64,000 nt of DNA from NCBI GenBank assembly GCA_012837835.1, contig DUQK01000003.1:1-64000 (forward strand). The letters are read 5' to 3'. Within the stretch, counting starts at the first letter, position 1. Each line of letters opens with the position of its first letter. Both the position numbers and the translations under genes were made by a program. Of this stretch, positions 51,765-60,957 are shown piece by piece. The stretch is from Christensenellaceae bacterium (lineage in GTDB: Bacteria > Bacillota > Clostridia > Christensenellales > Aristaeellaceae). The notes beneath the pieces are model-generated. The model was not told the origin of the DNA, did not search any database, and was given only the letters and a program-made list of their open reading frames with translations.

Positions 51765-53621
51765 CTAAAAACCGTTTTGGCGGTTGAGCTCGTCTATTTC
51801 GCTCTTGCGCATGGGCGGGTCGCAGTAATTACAGGGAGTGAACTTCTGGTTTTCAGCATTATCAAGCTCCGCATACGTAAATGAGCCTGAAAGCGGTAGG
51901 TACCTGCTCTTTATGCTTGAGCACCTTTTGTCCGCATGATAGTATTTACCGCCCTGCGGATTGTAGTATATCATCATATCATCCGGCGGATACTCGTGGA
52001 AGCGCCCAGGCATATCGTCCCATACCAACACCTTTGTGTTTGTACCTATGTTGTTCCAGAGCCATTGCATGTTTAAACCCTCATCATTTTTCTTGCGCTG
52101 CACACGAACGCAGCCGTGGCTTGCCTTGCTTCCAAGCAGCGGTTCTTGAGAGCTATAATCATGATAGTCAGTAGCTTCGTTTAATATATAGGGTACTTCA
52201 TGTATAAGACAGCCGCCGTTTATACGCATAGCCATATCGCAGTAGAGGTTGCCCGCCCAAAAACCGCCCGTTTTTGACACCATTAAAAATTCGCCTGAAG
52301 GAGTTTCATTCCAAGGCTGTTTCGATGTTGGCTTTCCGGTTGATATAAGCAGCTCTGAAAACAGCTTGCCTTCCTTAAACACATACAGCCTTTGAGTTAG
52401 TTTATCTATAAGCAGACCGTAGTCTGTCCTTGGGGTAATACTCGCAAGCCTGTTTGTTTCTACATAGCCGCGTATTAGTTCGTCCGAATTACCCCAGCCT
52501 CGCCTTGCCTTACAATTAGGTCCATAGCTGCTGTTGTATACCTCCACATAAGACCAGCCGTTATCCAGCGTTTTAAGCACATGTACTCCCTGCGATTCGC
52601 ATGTTATTTCGCCTAATATATTTTCATTATCCATACTGGTGTCGGGCTTTGCACGCAGGCGATACATCTCAATCTGTGCTCTTTTGCCTACACCCTTTAC
52701 TATGGTTATAGGCTGTATCATAACCTGCCATATGGCGTTTTCATTCATATCGCCCGCGGGCAGTTTCCAAAAGCTTGAGCCTATTTCCTCTGGCGGCACT
52801 TCATCAAGCGTAGGGGGCTTATATGTTTTAACAGGTTTTTTCACTTCAACAATTGTTACGGGAGCTGTAATTTCATCGGTAGGGCTTACAGTATCCGTAC
52901 CATCGGTAGCTTCAACTGTGTATATTACTTCATCAGTATTTTGCGGAATATTATCTGTTGTTTGAGGTAATGGCATAGGGGTATTCTTTATATTTACTGC
53001 TATATAGTGGGGAGAGCTGCTAAAGCCTGTATCATCTATTAAACTTACAGACAGCATATGCATACCTGCGGATAGAGATACTCCATTAAACTTGCCGTCC
53101 CAGTACAAAGTATTTTGACCTATTTCAGCTAACATATCAGCCACAACCTGCATTTCGCCGTCTATATTTATACTCGCTATTATGGTGCCTTTCATATTAG
53201 CTTCTACATGTATGTACCAATCTTCATCGCTACGAAGCTTTGCGGAACTTATCTGAAGCGACATTATTACAGGGCTTATATCCCCCGCTATAAAGGGGAA
53301 CTGGGCAAGCAGCGCATCTCCCATGGATATTAGCAGGGTGTAATTTCCTTTCGGTATAGGGTTTCCGTTTTCGCTGTAACCGTTCCATAGAAAATAGTTA
53401 TTGCCCTTTTTTACATGCAGTGCTCTTTGGAGCGTGCTTACTATATCCCCGCCCTGTTTTAGTATCCTAATATTTACCTCTCCATCTTCTGGAGAAATAA
53501 AGGCAAAGCTCTGCGATTTTCCCGGGCGTACGAGAGTTTCTGCGCTTATAGTCATCTCAGCAAAGCCTATAGTATATATCAAACAGAATACTGCCAAAAT
53601 TACAAAGAGTTTTCTAAACAT
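51765..53621 (-). CDS. Secreted L,D-transpeptidase (YkuD) with an N-terminal beta domain and a Cys-rich tail
   Basis: A 618-residue exported enzyme that should form 3-3 peptide crosslinks or attach proteins in peptidoglycan. Residues 1-20 are a signal peptide (MFRKLFVILAVFCLIYTIGF). Residues 20-220 are beta-rich and FlgD-like, with GKSQSFAFISPEDGEVNI and GNPIPKGNYTLLI. A Pro/Thr-rich spacer follows, then an SH3-like region near 325-400 and the YkuD domain, whose catalytic motif SHGCVRV has Cys at 504. The last 60 residues hold YYHADKRCSSI and FTPCNYC (Cys 567, 597, 600), which may bind zinc. The ATG at 53621 starts the signal peptide. Divergent from the SNF2 gene. Confidence 0.9.
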   Translation of the reverse strand: MFRKLFVILAVFCLIYTIGFAEMTISAETLVRPGKSQSFAFISPEDGEVNIRILKQGGDIVSTLQRALHVKKGNNYFLWNGYSENGNPIPKGNYTLLISMGDALLAQFPFIAGDISPVIMSLQISSAKLRSDEDWYIHVEANMKGTIIASINIDGEMQVVADMLAEIGQNTLYWDGKFNGVSLSAGMHMLSVSLIDDTGFSSSPHYIAVNIKNTPMPLPQTTDNIPQNTDEVIYTVEATDGTDTVSPTDEITAPVTIVEVKKPVKTYKPPTLDEVPPEEIGSSFWKLPAGDMNENAIWQVMIQPITIVKGVGKRAQIEMYRLRAKPDTSMDNENILGEITCESQGVHVLKTLDNGWSYVEVYNSSYGPNCKARRGWGNSDELIRGYVETNRLASITPRTDYGLLIDKLTQRLYVFKEGKLFSELLISTGKPTSKQPWNETPSGEFLMVSKTGGFWAGNLYCDMAMRINGGCLIHEVPYILNEATDYHDYSSQEPLLGSKASHGCVRVQRKKNDEGLNMQWLWNNIGTNTKVLVWDDMPGRFHEYPPDDMMIYYNPQGGKYYHADKRCSSIKSRYLPLSGSFTYAELDNAENQKFTPCNYCDPPMRKSEIDELNRQNGF

Positions 53622-53649
53622 GCTGCACCCCTTTACATAATACGGGAAT

Positions 53650-53678
53650 ATAATATCAGAATAATTGGATACATACAA
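53650..53678 (-). promoter_or_regulatory. Promoter of the L,D-transpeptidase gene
   Basis: On the minus strand: TTGTAT (53678-53673), 17-nt spacer, TATTAT (53655-53650), 29 bases before the ATG. Confidence 0.65.
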
Positions 53679-53696
53679 GTAATTATTTTGTAAAGA

Positions 53697-53725
53697 TTGT
53701 AATAAATGCGTAGCTTGGTTATAAT
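53697..53725 (+). promoter_or_regulatory. Promoter of the SNF2 gene, implying a leaderless mRNA
   Basis: TTGTAA (53697-53702), 17-nt spacer, TATAAT (53720-53725). The expected transcription start, about 7 bases on, coincides with the ATG at 53732, and no ribosome site is present. Confidence 0.7.
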
Positions 53726-53731
53726 GTGTAT

Positions 53732-55972
53732 ATGTTGGAAGTTTGTAAGGAAAACCTTGATAGGGTATATAGCGCCTTAACGTCCATGAGGGCGCCTGTT
53801 GTGATGAGCGAACATACATTGCATGAGCTTGCGCTAACTACGCTTAAAAACAGCGGCATTGAAGCTATACATGAGGTACTAATATCCCCCGGTTGCCGTA
53901 TAGATATATTAGCTGGCGAAATAGGCATAGAAATAAAAAGAGGCAGACCCAATAAAAAGATTCTTTTGAAACAATTAAAAAAATACGCAACTTCAGATAG
54001 TATAGGCTCTATAATACTTATTACAGAAAAATCCGTATATATGCCTGACAAGATAAACCGCAAGCCCCTTAAAACTATAGCGCTTAATAGATTATGGGGC
54101 ATAGCTGCTCCTACTGTGCATATTAAAAATGATATTGATTATGATATGGCTTTTAGCGCTGATGAAACCACTTCGGAACAACAAACATTAAAAGAAGAAA
54201 AAGCGAATGAAAGCATTGATGAAAATATATATGTTGACAACACACTCCCCTCATACCTGCTAGAACCAATAAACACAGGGCGGGTATACGGAAAACTGTC
54301 ATACAACAGAAGACGTAAATGCTGGACCATTACAGGAGAACCCTATGTAACGGAGCTTGTAAAGCGCCTATTCCCAGGCAGCGGTAAGGCAAGGCGAGGA
54401 ACAGCTTATCTGCCCGACCACCCCCGCTCCATAGGCGATTGCAATTGGCTTATGCAAAAATACCCGCTAGAAATAGCCGAAAGGGATAGGGAGCTTTGGG
54501 AAAGCCGTATAGAAGCTGCGCGCCAAAGGGAGATAAGACTAAGATTTTTACATTCTGGACTTAAGCATGTATCCCCTAAAGAGGGCAGCTTTATAGGACA
54601 GCTTATGCCATTCCAAAAAGAGGGGGCTACATGGCTATACCACACCCAAAGGGGACTACTTGCCGATGAAATGGGGCTTGGAAAAACCGTACAGGCGCTG
54701 TATACCATGGCTGCGCTTAAAATATTCCCTGTACTTATAGTAGTGCCTGCACACCTAGTTAGAAACTGGGAGAACGAAATACAAAGGTTTTTAAGGCTGG
54801 ATGGCAAAGCCCCAAGGATACATATAATAAAAGGGCTTACACCATATAAGCTGCCGGAAGCGGATATATACATAGTACACTATCTGCTGCTTAGGGGCTG
54901 GAAAGAGGCTCTCCCTATGTACGCCTTCCCCTTTGTAATATTCGATGAAATACAGGAGCTGCGCCACAGCGGCACGGAAAAATACAGCTCAGCCTCACTA
55001 ATATCATCTAAGGCGGATAGGGTAATAGGCTTATCCGGTACGCCTATATACAATAACGGCGGGGAAATATGGAATATAGTTAATATACTTGACTACCATT
55101 TCCTTGGGGATAGAGAATCCTTTACCAGAGAATGGTGCTACGGCTACGGAAACAATATAGTAGCAAAGCCTGAACTTTTAGGAAGTTTTTTAAGGCAGGA
55201 AGGGCTTATGCTTCGCCGAACAAAAGCAGAAGTTTTACCGGAACTCCCCGAAAAACGAAGGCTTGTTCAGCATATAGATACTGATAGCCAAATATACCAA
55301 GCCCTTATGCAGCCCGTTATAGATAATATAATTAAATGGCACAGGGAAACAGAGCTTAGCCCCTCTGAAAGGGCTTTGCTTGAAGGCAATATATCCCAAG
55401 GGCAAAGGCAGGCAACAGGTATAGCCAAGGCAGCGTATGTCGCGCAATTTGTTAAGGCGCTGCTTGAAAGCGACGAAAAGGTACTACTATTCGCCCACCA
55501 CCACGCTGTTATGGATATATATAAAAAGGAGCTCAAAAGGTATTTCCCAGTATTTATTACAGGCAGGGAAAACGACACACAAAAGCAGCGCAGCATAGAT
55601 AGATTTACAGAAGGCAGGAGCGATATTTGCTGTATATCCTTAAGAGCTGCATCAGGGCTTAATTTGCAAAGAGCAAGCTGCGTAGTATTTGGAGAGCTCG
55701 ACTGGTCGCCCGCTATACACAGCCAAGCTGAAGACAGGGCACACAGGATAGGGCAGAAGGATTCTCTTTTATGCTATTATTTAGTAGCAAAAGAAGGCAG
55801 CGATGCAGACATACAGGATGCCCTCGGTCTTAAGGTTAGCCAATTTATGGGGCTTATGGGAGAAAAACCAGCAGACGAAGTTAGGGAAACGAACTTAGCT
55901 AATTTAGCGCACAATCACGCAATGCGTATAATAGAAAAATACCTTTCAAACGCAGGCGAAAAAGCGGTTTGA
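53732..55972 (+). CDS. SNF2-family helicase with an N-terminal PD-(D/E)XK-like nuclease domain
   Basis: A 746-residue DNA translocase. Residues 25-110 look like a restriction-endonuclease fold: a helix with Glu, then CRIDIL (Asp58), IGIEIK (Glu67-x-Lys69) and QLKKYA. About 160-260 is a linker region with YGKLSYNRRRKCWTITGEPY. The SNF2 core follows: GLLADEMGLGKTVQA near 305, FDEIQEL in place of DEAH near 405, SGTPIYNN near 435, and motif VI AEDRAHRIGQ near 670. The ATG at 53732 is favoured because the promoter predicts transcription starting there; GTG 53726 lies at the edge of the -10 box. It precedes ruvC by 41 bases, with a separate ruv promoter overlapping its stop, so a repair or defence role is possible. 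Confidence 0.85.
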   Translation: MLEVCKENLDRVYSALTSMRAPVVMSEHTLHELALTTLKNSGIEAIHEVLISPGCRIDILAGEIGIEIKRGRPNKKILLKQLKKYATSDSIGSIILITEKSVYMPDKINRKPLKTIALNRLWGIAAPTVHIKNDIDYDMAFSADETTSEQQTLKEEKANESIDENIYVDNTLPSYLLEPINTGRVYGKLSYNRRRKCWTITGEPYVTELVKRLFPGSGKARRGTAYLPDHPRSIGDCNWLMQKYPLEIAERDRELWESRIEAARQREIRLRFLHSGLKHVSPKEGSFIGQLMPFQKEGATWLYHTQRGLLADEMGLGKTVQALYTMAALKIFPVLIVVPAHLVRNWENEIQRFLRLDGKAPRIHIIKGLTPYKLPEADIYIVHYLLLRGWKEALPMYAFPFVIFDEIQELRHSGTEKYSSASLISSKADRVIGLSGTPIYNNGGEIWNIVNILDYHFLGDRESFTREWCYGYGNNIVAKPELLGSFLRQEGLMLRRTKAEVLPELPEKRRLVQHIDTDSQIYQALMQPVIDNIIKWHRETELSPSERALLEGNISQGQRQATGIAKAAYVAQFVKALLESDEKVLLFAHHHAVMDIYKKELKRYFPVFITGRENDTQKQRSIDRFTEGRSDICCISLRAASGLNLQRASCVVFGELDWSPAIHSQAEDRAHRIGQKDSLLCYYLVAKEGSDADIQDALGLKVSQFMGLMGEKPADEVRETNLANLAHNHAMRIIEKYLSNAGEKAV

Positions 55973-55997
55973 CAAGTGTAGCGCTAGATATTATCAT
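55969..55997 (+). promoter_or_regulatory. Promoter of ruvC-ruvA-ruvB-queA
   Basis: TTGACA (55969-55974, overlapping the SNF2 gene stop), 17-nt spacer, TATCAT (55992-55997), 17 bases before the ruvC ATG. Confidence 0.75.
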
Positions 55998-56013
55998 TTG
56001 ACTAGGGGGTACT

Positions 56014-56514
56014 ATGCGGATACTTGGGATTGACCCGGGGCTTGCTATAATGGGCTGGGGAATAATAGATGTAGACGAAAAGCAGAAGATGTCGCTTGTT
56101 GATTACGGCACTATAACTACAGCTGCGGATATGGCATTTCCAAATAGGCTAGTCAGCATACGAAGCCAGCTTATGGCACTATTAGATGAACACAAGCCAG
56201 ATGAAATAGTATTTGAACAGCTTTTCTTCAACCGCAATGTTACAACCGCCTTTACAGTAGGCGCCGCAAGGGGTATAGCCATATGCACATGCGCGGAATA
56301 TAAGGACGACAGCCTTTACGAATACACCCCTATGCAGATAAAGCTTGCGGTAGTAGGTTACGGCAAGGCAGAAAAACATCAGGTACAGCAGATGGTAAAG
56401 CTTATTTTGCAGCTAGATGAAGCTCCAAAGCCCGATGACGCAGCAGACGCAGTTGCCGTGGCAATAGCCCATGCAGGAGCCGGCAGAGCACGCTTTCAAT
56501 TTAGAATGAATTAA
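56014..56514 (+). CDS. ruvC: Crossover junction endodeoxyribonuclease RuvC
   Basis: A 166-residue RNase H-fold nuclease that cuts Holliday junctions symmetrically. The start MRILGIDPGLAIMGWG carries the first catalytic Asp (Asp7), FEQLFFN the Glu near 68, and KPDDAADAVAVAIAH the paired acidic residues near 140. Length is normal. AGGGGG precedes the ATG. ruvA follows after 10 bases. Confidence 0.97.
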   Translation: MRILGIDPGLAIMGWGIIDVDEKQKMSLVDYGTITTAADMAFPNRLVSIRSQLMALLDEHKPDEIVFEQLFFNRNVTTAFTVGAARGIAICTCAEYKDDSLYEYTPMQIKLAVVGYGKAEKHQVQQMVKLILQLDEAPKPDDAADAVAVAIAHAGAGRARFQFRMN

Positions 56515-56524
56515 CGGAGGAAAT

Positions 56525-57139
56525 ATGTTTGCATATATAGAAGGCACTGTTCAGGATAAGACTGCCACACATATTGTTATAGATGTAGGCGGGATAGGCT
56601 ACGAAATAATATGCACCAATTCAACCCTTACAAATGCTCCCCCCAAGGGAGAAATTATGCGGGTATACACCTGCCTTAATATAAGACAGGACGCGGTTGA
56701 GCTGCTGGGTTTTTATTCCTTAGATGAAAAAAACATGTACTATAAACTTACTAGCGTTTCCGGCATAGGTTCAAGAAGCGCTATGGCAATACTTGGCAGT
56801 ATGCCGCTAAGGGAGCTTACTATGGCAATAGTGCTAGGCGACATAGCTTCGCTTTCAAGGGCGCCGGGCGTTGGTAAAAAAACTGCCCAGCGAATAGCGC
56901 TTGAACTTAAGGATAAACTCTCCCCCGCCGATATGCCTCAAGGTATAGACTTTGCTGCTCAAGATGTAAGCGTAAGCGCTGCAAGCCCCGTAGGCGAAGC
57001 AATACTTGCGCTAGAATCGCTCGGTTACACACAGCATGAGGCTGCCCGCGCGGTATCCGCCGCACAAAAGGCAGGCGCGCCTACAGATAAGGCGGATGAA
57101 CTCGTGCGCGCTGCACTTCGCGGCATTTCGAAAGGCTGA
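56525..57139 (+). CDS. ruvA: Holliday junction branch migration protein RuvA
   Basis: A 204-residue junction-binding protein that tetramerises and loads RuvB. The start [12 protein letters not shown] and [11 protein letters not shown] form the OB fold; [16 protein letters not shown] near 80 and [20 protein letters not shown] near 117 are the two helix-hairpin-helix motifs; the C-terminal domain III ([16 protein letters not shown] near 161) contacts RuvB. GGAGG precedes the ATG. ruvB follows 2 bases after the stop. Confidence 0.97.
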   Translation: MFAYIEGTVQDKTATHIVIDVGGIGYEIICTNSTLTNAPPKGEIMRVYTCLNIRQDAVELLGFYSLDEKNMYYKLTSVSGIGSRSAMAILGSMPLRELTMAIVLGDIASLSRAPGVGKKTAQRIALELKDKLSPADMPQGIDFAAQDVSVSAASPVGEAILALESLGYTQHEAARAVSAAQKAGAPTDKADELVRAALRGISKG

Positions 57140-57141
57140 TT

Positions 57142-58200
57142 ATGGAAAACGAAAGACTTATTACAAGCAGAATGATGCCCGAAGATAGGGATAACGAATA
57201 TTCCCTTCGCCCTAAAACCCTGCGGGAATATGTAGGACAGGAGAGCGTAAAGGAGAGCCTTAAAATATACATAAAGGCAGCCCTTCAAAGAAGAGATGCG
57301 CTAGACCATACTTTGCTTTATGGTCCTCCCGGGCTTGGCAAAACCACTCTCGCCTGCATAATAGCCGCCGAAATGGGGCAGAATATACGCATTACATCGG
57401 GTCCTGCGATTGAGCGCCCGGGGGATTTGGCTTCCATACTTACAAACCTATCCCACGGCGATATGCTTTTTATAGACGAAATACACCGCCTATCCCGAGC
57501 GGTTGAAGAAGTACTATACCCAGCAATGGAAGATTTCGCCATAGATTTAATGATAGGCAAGGGACCTACCGCCAGGTCTATGCGGCTTGACTTACCAAGG
57601 TTTACGCTTATTGGCGCAACTACTAGAGCCGGGCAATTATCAGCGCCACTTAGGGATAGGTTCGGTATAACATACCGTTTGCAGCTATACTCAACGGAGG
57701 AACTGGCGCAGATTATATCACGCTCAAGCGCTATACTTGGCATGGAGGCTGATATTGAAGGCATAAGCGAAATCGCGAGGCGTAGCCGCGGTACCCCAAG
57801 GGTTGCAAACAGAATGCTAAAACGCGTACGAGATTTTGCACAGATAAAGGGCGATGGGAAAATCACCCATGATATAGCCTGCGCGGGGCTTGATATGCTT
57901 GAAGTAGACAGCCTTGGGCTAGACGGTGTAGACAGAAACCTGCTGCTTACTATGATAGACAAGTTTTCTGGAGGTCCTGTGGGGCTTGATACGCTTGCCG
58001 CATCAACCGGAGAAGACGCCATAACTATAGAAGATGTTTATGAGCCTTACCTACTGCAGCTTGGCTTTATACAGCGTACTCCAAGGGGGCGCGTGGCTAC
58101 AAACCTTGCATATAAACACCTTGGTAAAACTCCTCCCGAAAGCGCAACAGATAAGAACGACCAAAACAAACAGACAAGCTTTTTTGATGAATACATCTGA
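57142..58200 (+). CDS. ruvB: Holliday junction branch migration ATPase RuvB
   Basis: A 352-residue AAA+ motor for branch migration. [13 protein letters not shown] is near residue 21, Walker [15 protein letters not shown] near 60, Walker [13 protein letters not shown] near 112, sensor 1 [10 protein letters not shown] near 155, and the winged-helix DNA-binding end [20 protein letters not shown] near 310. The tail extends about 15 residues past the usual end and overlaps the start of queA by 14 bases. Confidence 0.97.
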   Translation: MENERLITSRMMPEDRDNEYSLRPKTLREYVGQESVKESLKIYIKAALQRRDALDHTLLYGPPGLGKTTLACIIAAEMGQNIRITSGPAIERPGDLASILTNLSHGDMLFIDEIHRLSRAVEEVLYPAMEDFAIDLMIGKGPTARSMRLDLPRFTLIGATTRAGQLSAPLRDRFGITYRLQLYSTEELAQIISRSSAILGMEADIEGISEIARRSRGTPRVANRMLKRVRDFAQIKGDGKITHDIACAGLDMLEVDSLGLDGVDRNLLLTMIDKFSGGPVGLDTLAASTGEDAITIEDVYEPYLLQLGFIQRTPRGRVATNLAYKHLGKTPPESATDKNDQNKQTSFFDEYI

Positions 58201-59221
58201 TTTTTATTACGATTTACCGGAAAGTTTAATAGCACAATCCCCCGCTTCCCCAAGGGATAGCAGCAGAATGTTAGTGTGCGATTTTTTAAACAATAAAAGA
58301 AAGCATGATATTTTTAGGCAATTCCCTGATTATTTAACGCCTAAAGATGTGCTTGTAATAAACGAAACAAAGGTTATACCCGCAAGATTAATAGGCGTTA
58401 AGGAAGATTCAGGCGTGGTGTGTGAAGTACTGCTTCTTAAGCGCATAGATACTACTCACTGGGAAGCGCTTGTAAAACCCGGCAGAAGGCTAAAGCCGGG
58501 GGCGCAGGTTATATTTGGCGATGGAAAATTAAAAGCAAAAATAATTAATAATACTGATTTTGGAGGCAGAGTTGTACAGTTTGAATACGAGGGGGTATTT
58601 GAAAACCTGCTTGATGAGCTTGGAGAAACCCCTCTCCCCCCGTATATACATAAAAAGCTCGACAACCCTAGCGACTATCAGACAGTGTATGCGGTAAACA
58701 GCGGCAGCGCAGCTGCGCCAACGGCAGGACTTCATTTTACTGAGGAATTGCTGAGTAAAATAAGGCAAAAAGGAGTAGATATAGTACCCATAACACTGCA
58801 TATAGGGCTTGGCACATTTAGACCCGTTAAAGCAGAAAAAATAGAGGAACATAGTATGCATAGCGAGTACTATTATGTATCTGAAAATTCCGCCGAAAGG
58901 ATAAACAGGGCAAGGAAGCAGGGCGGCAGAATATGTTGCGTAGGCACAACATGCGTAAGAACACTTGAAAGCGTTGCAGATAGTAATGGCACAATAATCC
59001 CCGGTAGCGGAGAAACAAATATATTTATAACTCCCGGCTATAATTTTAAAGCGCTGGATATGCTGCTTACTAATTTTCACCTGCCTGAAAGCACTCTGCT
59101 TATGCTTGTAAGCGCTTTTATGGGCAGGGAATATGCGCTTGAAACTTATAAAGAAGCGGTAAATGAAAAATACAGGTTTTTTAGCTTCGGCGATTGTATG
59201 CTTATAGGTGAAAACTTATGA
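58187..59221 (+). CDS. queA: S-adenosylmethionine:tRNA ribosyltransferase-isomerase QueA
   Basis: A 344-residue enzyme that transfers the ribosyl part of S-adenosylmethionine to preQ1 in tRNA, making epoxyqueuosine. It begins [19 protein letters not shown], with the R-D-x-S-R-M motif near 27, [12 protein letters not shown] near 60, and [14 protein letters not shown] near 178, all characteristic. LGLGTFRPV appears as IGLGTFRPV near 205. The ATG at 58187 lies within the ruvB end, and a much longer upstream open frame is an artefact. Linkage of queA with ruvAB is common in bacteria. Confidence 0.96.
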   Translation: MNTSDFYYDLPESLIAQSPASPRDSSRMLVCDFLNNKRKHDIFRQFPDYLTPKDVLVINETKVIPARLIGVKEDSGVVCEVLLLKRIDTTHWEALVKPGRRLKPGAQVIFGDGKLKAKIINNTDFGGRVVQFEYEGVFENLLDELGETPLPPYIHKKLDNPSDYQTVYAVNSGSAAAPTAGLHFTEELLSKIRQKGVDIVPITLHIGLGTFRPVKAEKIEEHSMHSEYYYVSENSAERINRARKQGGRICCVGTTCVRTLESVADSNGTIIPGSGETNIFITPGYNFKALDMLLTNFHLPESTLLMLVSAFMGREYALETYKEAVNEKYRFFSFGDCMLIGENL

Positions 59222-59565
59222 TGCGAGTGTTAATGCAGTTCATAATAGGTACATTCGCGCTTCCGCTTGCGGACAGGCTTATAGACAGCTTCTGGTGCGC
59301 TTCAGATAAAATAGCAATAGCCGCAGGAGCTCTTTTAATGCTTGCTTACCTTATATTTAGACCTCTTATAAGGCTTCTGCTTGGAATATTCAACATTTTT
59401 ACACTAGGCATACTCTACATATTTATTGATGTAGGGCTGCTGTATTTTGTAACGCATATGTTCCAAGGCTATATACGCTATAGGGATATTTTTGCGCTGC
59501 TTCTTGTATCACTAATTGTAAACACAGTGCGTATGCTTGTAGGCTTGATATTTAAAAAGAGATAA
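59218..59565 (+). CDS. Small four-span membrane protein (phage holin family IV, PF04020-like)
   Basis: A 115-residue hydrophobic protein with about four membrane helices: residues 5-20, 28-47, 52-78 and 88-112. [21 protein letters not shown] near 44 and the [12 protein letters not shown] ending match the DUF360/mycobacterial holin IV-like family common in Bacillota. Despite the name there is no phage context here, and the cellular role is unknown. The ATG overlaps the queA stop by 4 bases (ATGA), so it is part of the ruv-queA operon. Confidence 0.8.
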   Translation: MMRVLMQFIIGTFALPLADRLIDSFWCASDKIAIAAGALLMLAYLIFRPLIRLLLGIFNIFTLGILYIFIDVGLLYFVTHMFQGYIRYRDIFALLLVSLIVNTVRMLVGLIFKKR

Positions 59566-59567
59566 AA

Positions 59568-59596
59568 ACCGCATTTACCTATATAGATAAAGCGGT
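59568..59596 (+). terminator. Hairpin after the ruv-queA operon
   Basis: ACCGC-A-TTTA (59568-59577) pairs with TAAAGCGGT (59588-59596) with one bulged base. The following sequence is only moderately T-rich. Confidence 0.5.
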
Positions 59597-59633
59597 ATTC
59601 AGTTAATATAACCCCATTACTACGGCTCTATAT

Positions 59634-59658
59634 AACAAAAACCCTGCAAATAGCAGGG
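59634..59658 (-). terminator. Terminator of rpsT
   Basis: On the minus strand CCCTGC-TATTT-GCAGGG (59658-59642) followed by TTTTTG, 13 bases after the rpsT stop. Confidence 0.85.
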
Positions 59659-59670
59659 AATAATTATTAT

Positions 59671-59943
59671 TTATTGCTGAACCGCCATGGCTTTGTTAAG
59701 CGCCTTAGCCAACCTTGACTTGGTGCGGTTTGCGGTATTACGGTGCATAACGCCTTTTGACACTGCTCTATCCAGTGCGGAGGAGGCAGCGCTCAGCTGC
59801 TGTTCAGCTGTTGACATGTCCTCTGCAAGCGCCCTGCGGTACTTCTTAACGGCGTTTTTAGCCCTTGATTTTATCATGCGGTTACGCATAGTCTTTTTCT
59901 TTGTAACAAGTATGCGCTTCTTAGCAGACTTTATGTTTGCCAT
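59671..59943 (-). CDS. rpsT: 30S ribosomal protein S20
   Basis: A 90-residue basic, all-helical protein that binds 16S rRNA. MANIKSAKKRILVTKKKTMRN at the N-terminus and SRLAKALNKAM near the end are diagnostic. The ATG at 59943 is chosen because GGAGGTG lies 7 bases upstream; the alternative ATG two codons earlier is too close to that site. It is a single-gene unit with a promoter at 59988-60016. Confidence 0.97.
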   Translation of the reverse strand: MANIKSAKKRILVTKKKTMRNRMIKSRAKNAVKKYRRALAEDMSTAEQQLSAASSALDRAVSKGVMHRNTANRTKSRLAKALNKAMAVQQ

Positions 59944-59987
59944 ATACATTCACCTCCATCCTATACTGTCGTCAAACAGCGTAGGTG

Positions 59988-60016
59988 ATGATACCACATT
60001 TTCTGTTATTGCGCAA
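59988..60016 (-). promoter_or_regulatory. Promoter of rpsT
   Basis: On the minus strand: TTGCGC (60016-60011), 17-nt spacer, TATCAT (59993-59988), 44 bases before the ATG. Confidence 0.7.
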
Positions 60017-60132
60017 GCATTTGCGTGAAAAAACATCAAACGATGCTGTAGAGAAGTCAAACATTTGTGACACATACCCCTTTTATAAACAAATACATTG
60101 ATTAAGCAAAGTAAATACTAATAAAAACTTTT

Positions 60133-60957
60133 CTATTCCTTACAAAGCCTATTATTTCGATTGGTTTGCCTACAAGCGCAGGCACAATATTCAGCCGAAT
60201 TACTTTGTGATACTTGATTTGCCTTTCTTATAAGCCACATGGGCAGTTCACTCACAAGTATAATAAGCAGTATCATAACAAGCGCATAGGCATATATATC
60301 TTGATATTCGTTGAAATAGCTGCTGCTGTGCACGGCTTTTCCAAGTGAGTTTCTAGTCTGCACCAGATACTCGGTTGAAACCGTAAGCTTTATTCCCATA
60401 CCTACGGCATTTATATATGCCTGCTTTAGATATCCCGCCATTAGGGGCAGATATACATGCATAAGTATGCTAAAGTTAAAATTACTGTTCATGCGGTATA
60501 CATCTACCAATTCCCCGTCTATGCGCCTAGCGCCTTCACAGGTGGCTTCGCTTATCACGGGTATCAGCACAAGCGAAGGCGCTATAACAGGCACATATTT
60601 ATACTTTGCAACAACCATTATTATTACAATAAGCACTATCATAGGTATGGAGCGAAGCATAATGGTAAGCGGCTTAAAAAGGTTGCGTACAAAATCACTC
60701 ATTCCCTGCGCTAAACCTATGCTTATGCCTATAAGTGTTGATATAGCCATAGACATTATAAGGTGCCTAAGCGTTGTCCATATAAGCGTATATGTGCGCC
60801 CTGTAGTAAGCAGCCGTATAAAGGCTTTTAGTATCTCCCAAACGCTGGGGAATACAAGCGCATCGCCTTTTATATATCCCCCCGTTTGGATTAGACAGCC
60901 TATTAGAACTATGCCAAGACAAAAAACAGATATATCTCTTGCTTTATTTTGCCCCAT
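60133..60957 (-). CDS. ABC transporter permease (SsuC/TauC/ThiX type)
   Basis: A 274-residue membrane permease of the BPD_transp_1 family with about six spans. The region TLRHLIMSMAISTLIGISIGLAQG is split at residues 62-85, RSIPMIVLIVIIMVVAKY near 102, and an EAA-like loop (EATCEGARRIDGELVDVYRMN) near 136. This subfamily imports sulfonates, nitrate, bicarbonate or thiamine precursors. The C-terminus holds a small Cys cluster (CACACRQ). Its start overlaps the end of the binding-protein gene by 14 bases. No ATPase gene follows, so the energising subunit must be encoded elsewhere. Confidence 0.85.
   Translation of the reverse strand: MGQNKARDISVFCLGIVLIGCLIQTGGYIKGDALVFPSVWEILKAFIRLLTTGRTYTLIWTTLRHLIMSMAISTLIGISIGLAQGMSDFVRNLFKPLTIMLRSIPMIVLIVIIMVVAKYKYVPVIAPSLVLIPVISEATCEGARRIDGELVDVYRMNSNFNFSILMHVYLPLMAGYLKQAYINAVGMGIKLTVSTEYLVQTRNSLGKAVHSSSYFNEYQDIYAYALVMILLIILVSELPMWLIRKANQVSQSNSAEYCACACRQTNRNNRLCKE

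Noticed and set aside
58034..58186. Longer N-terminus for QueA
   Set aside because: The extra 51 residues lie inside ruvB in another frame and precede the conserved family start at 58187.
59218..59565. Phage origin of the holin-like protein
   Set aside because: It is co-translated with queA, has no phage genes nearby, and the family is widespread on Bacillota chromosomes.
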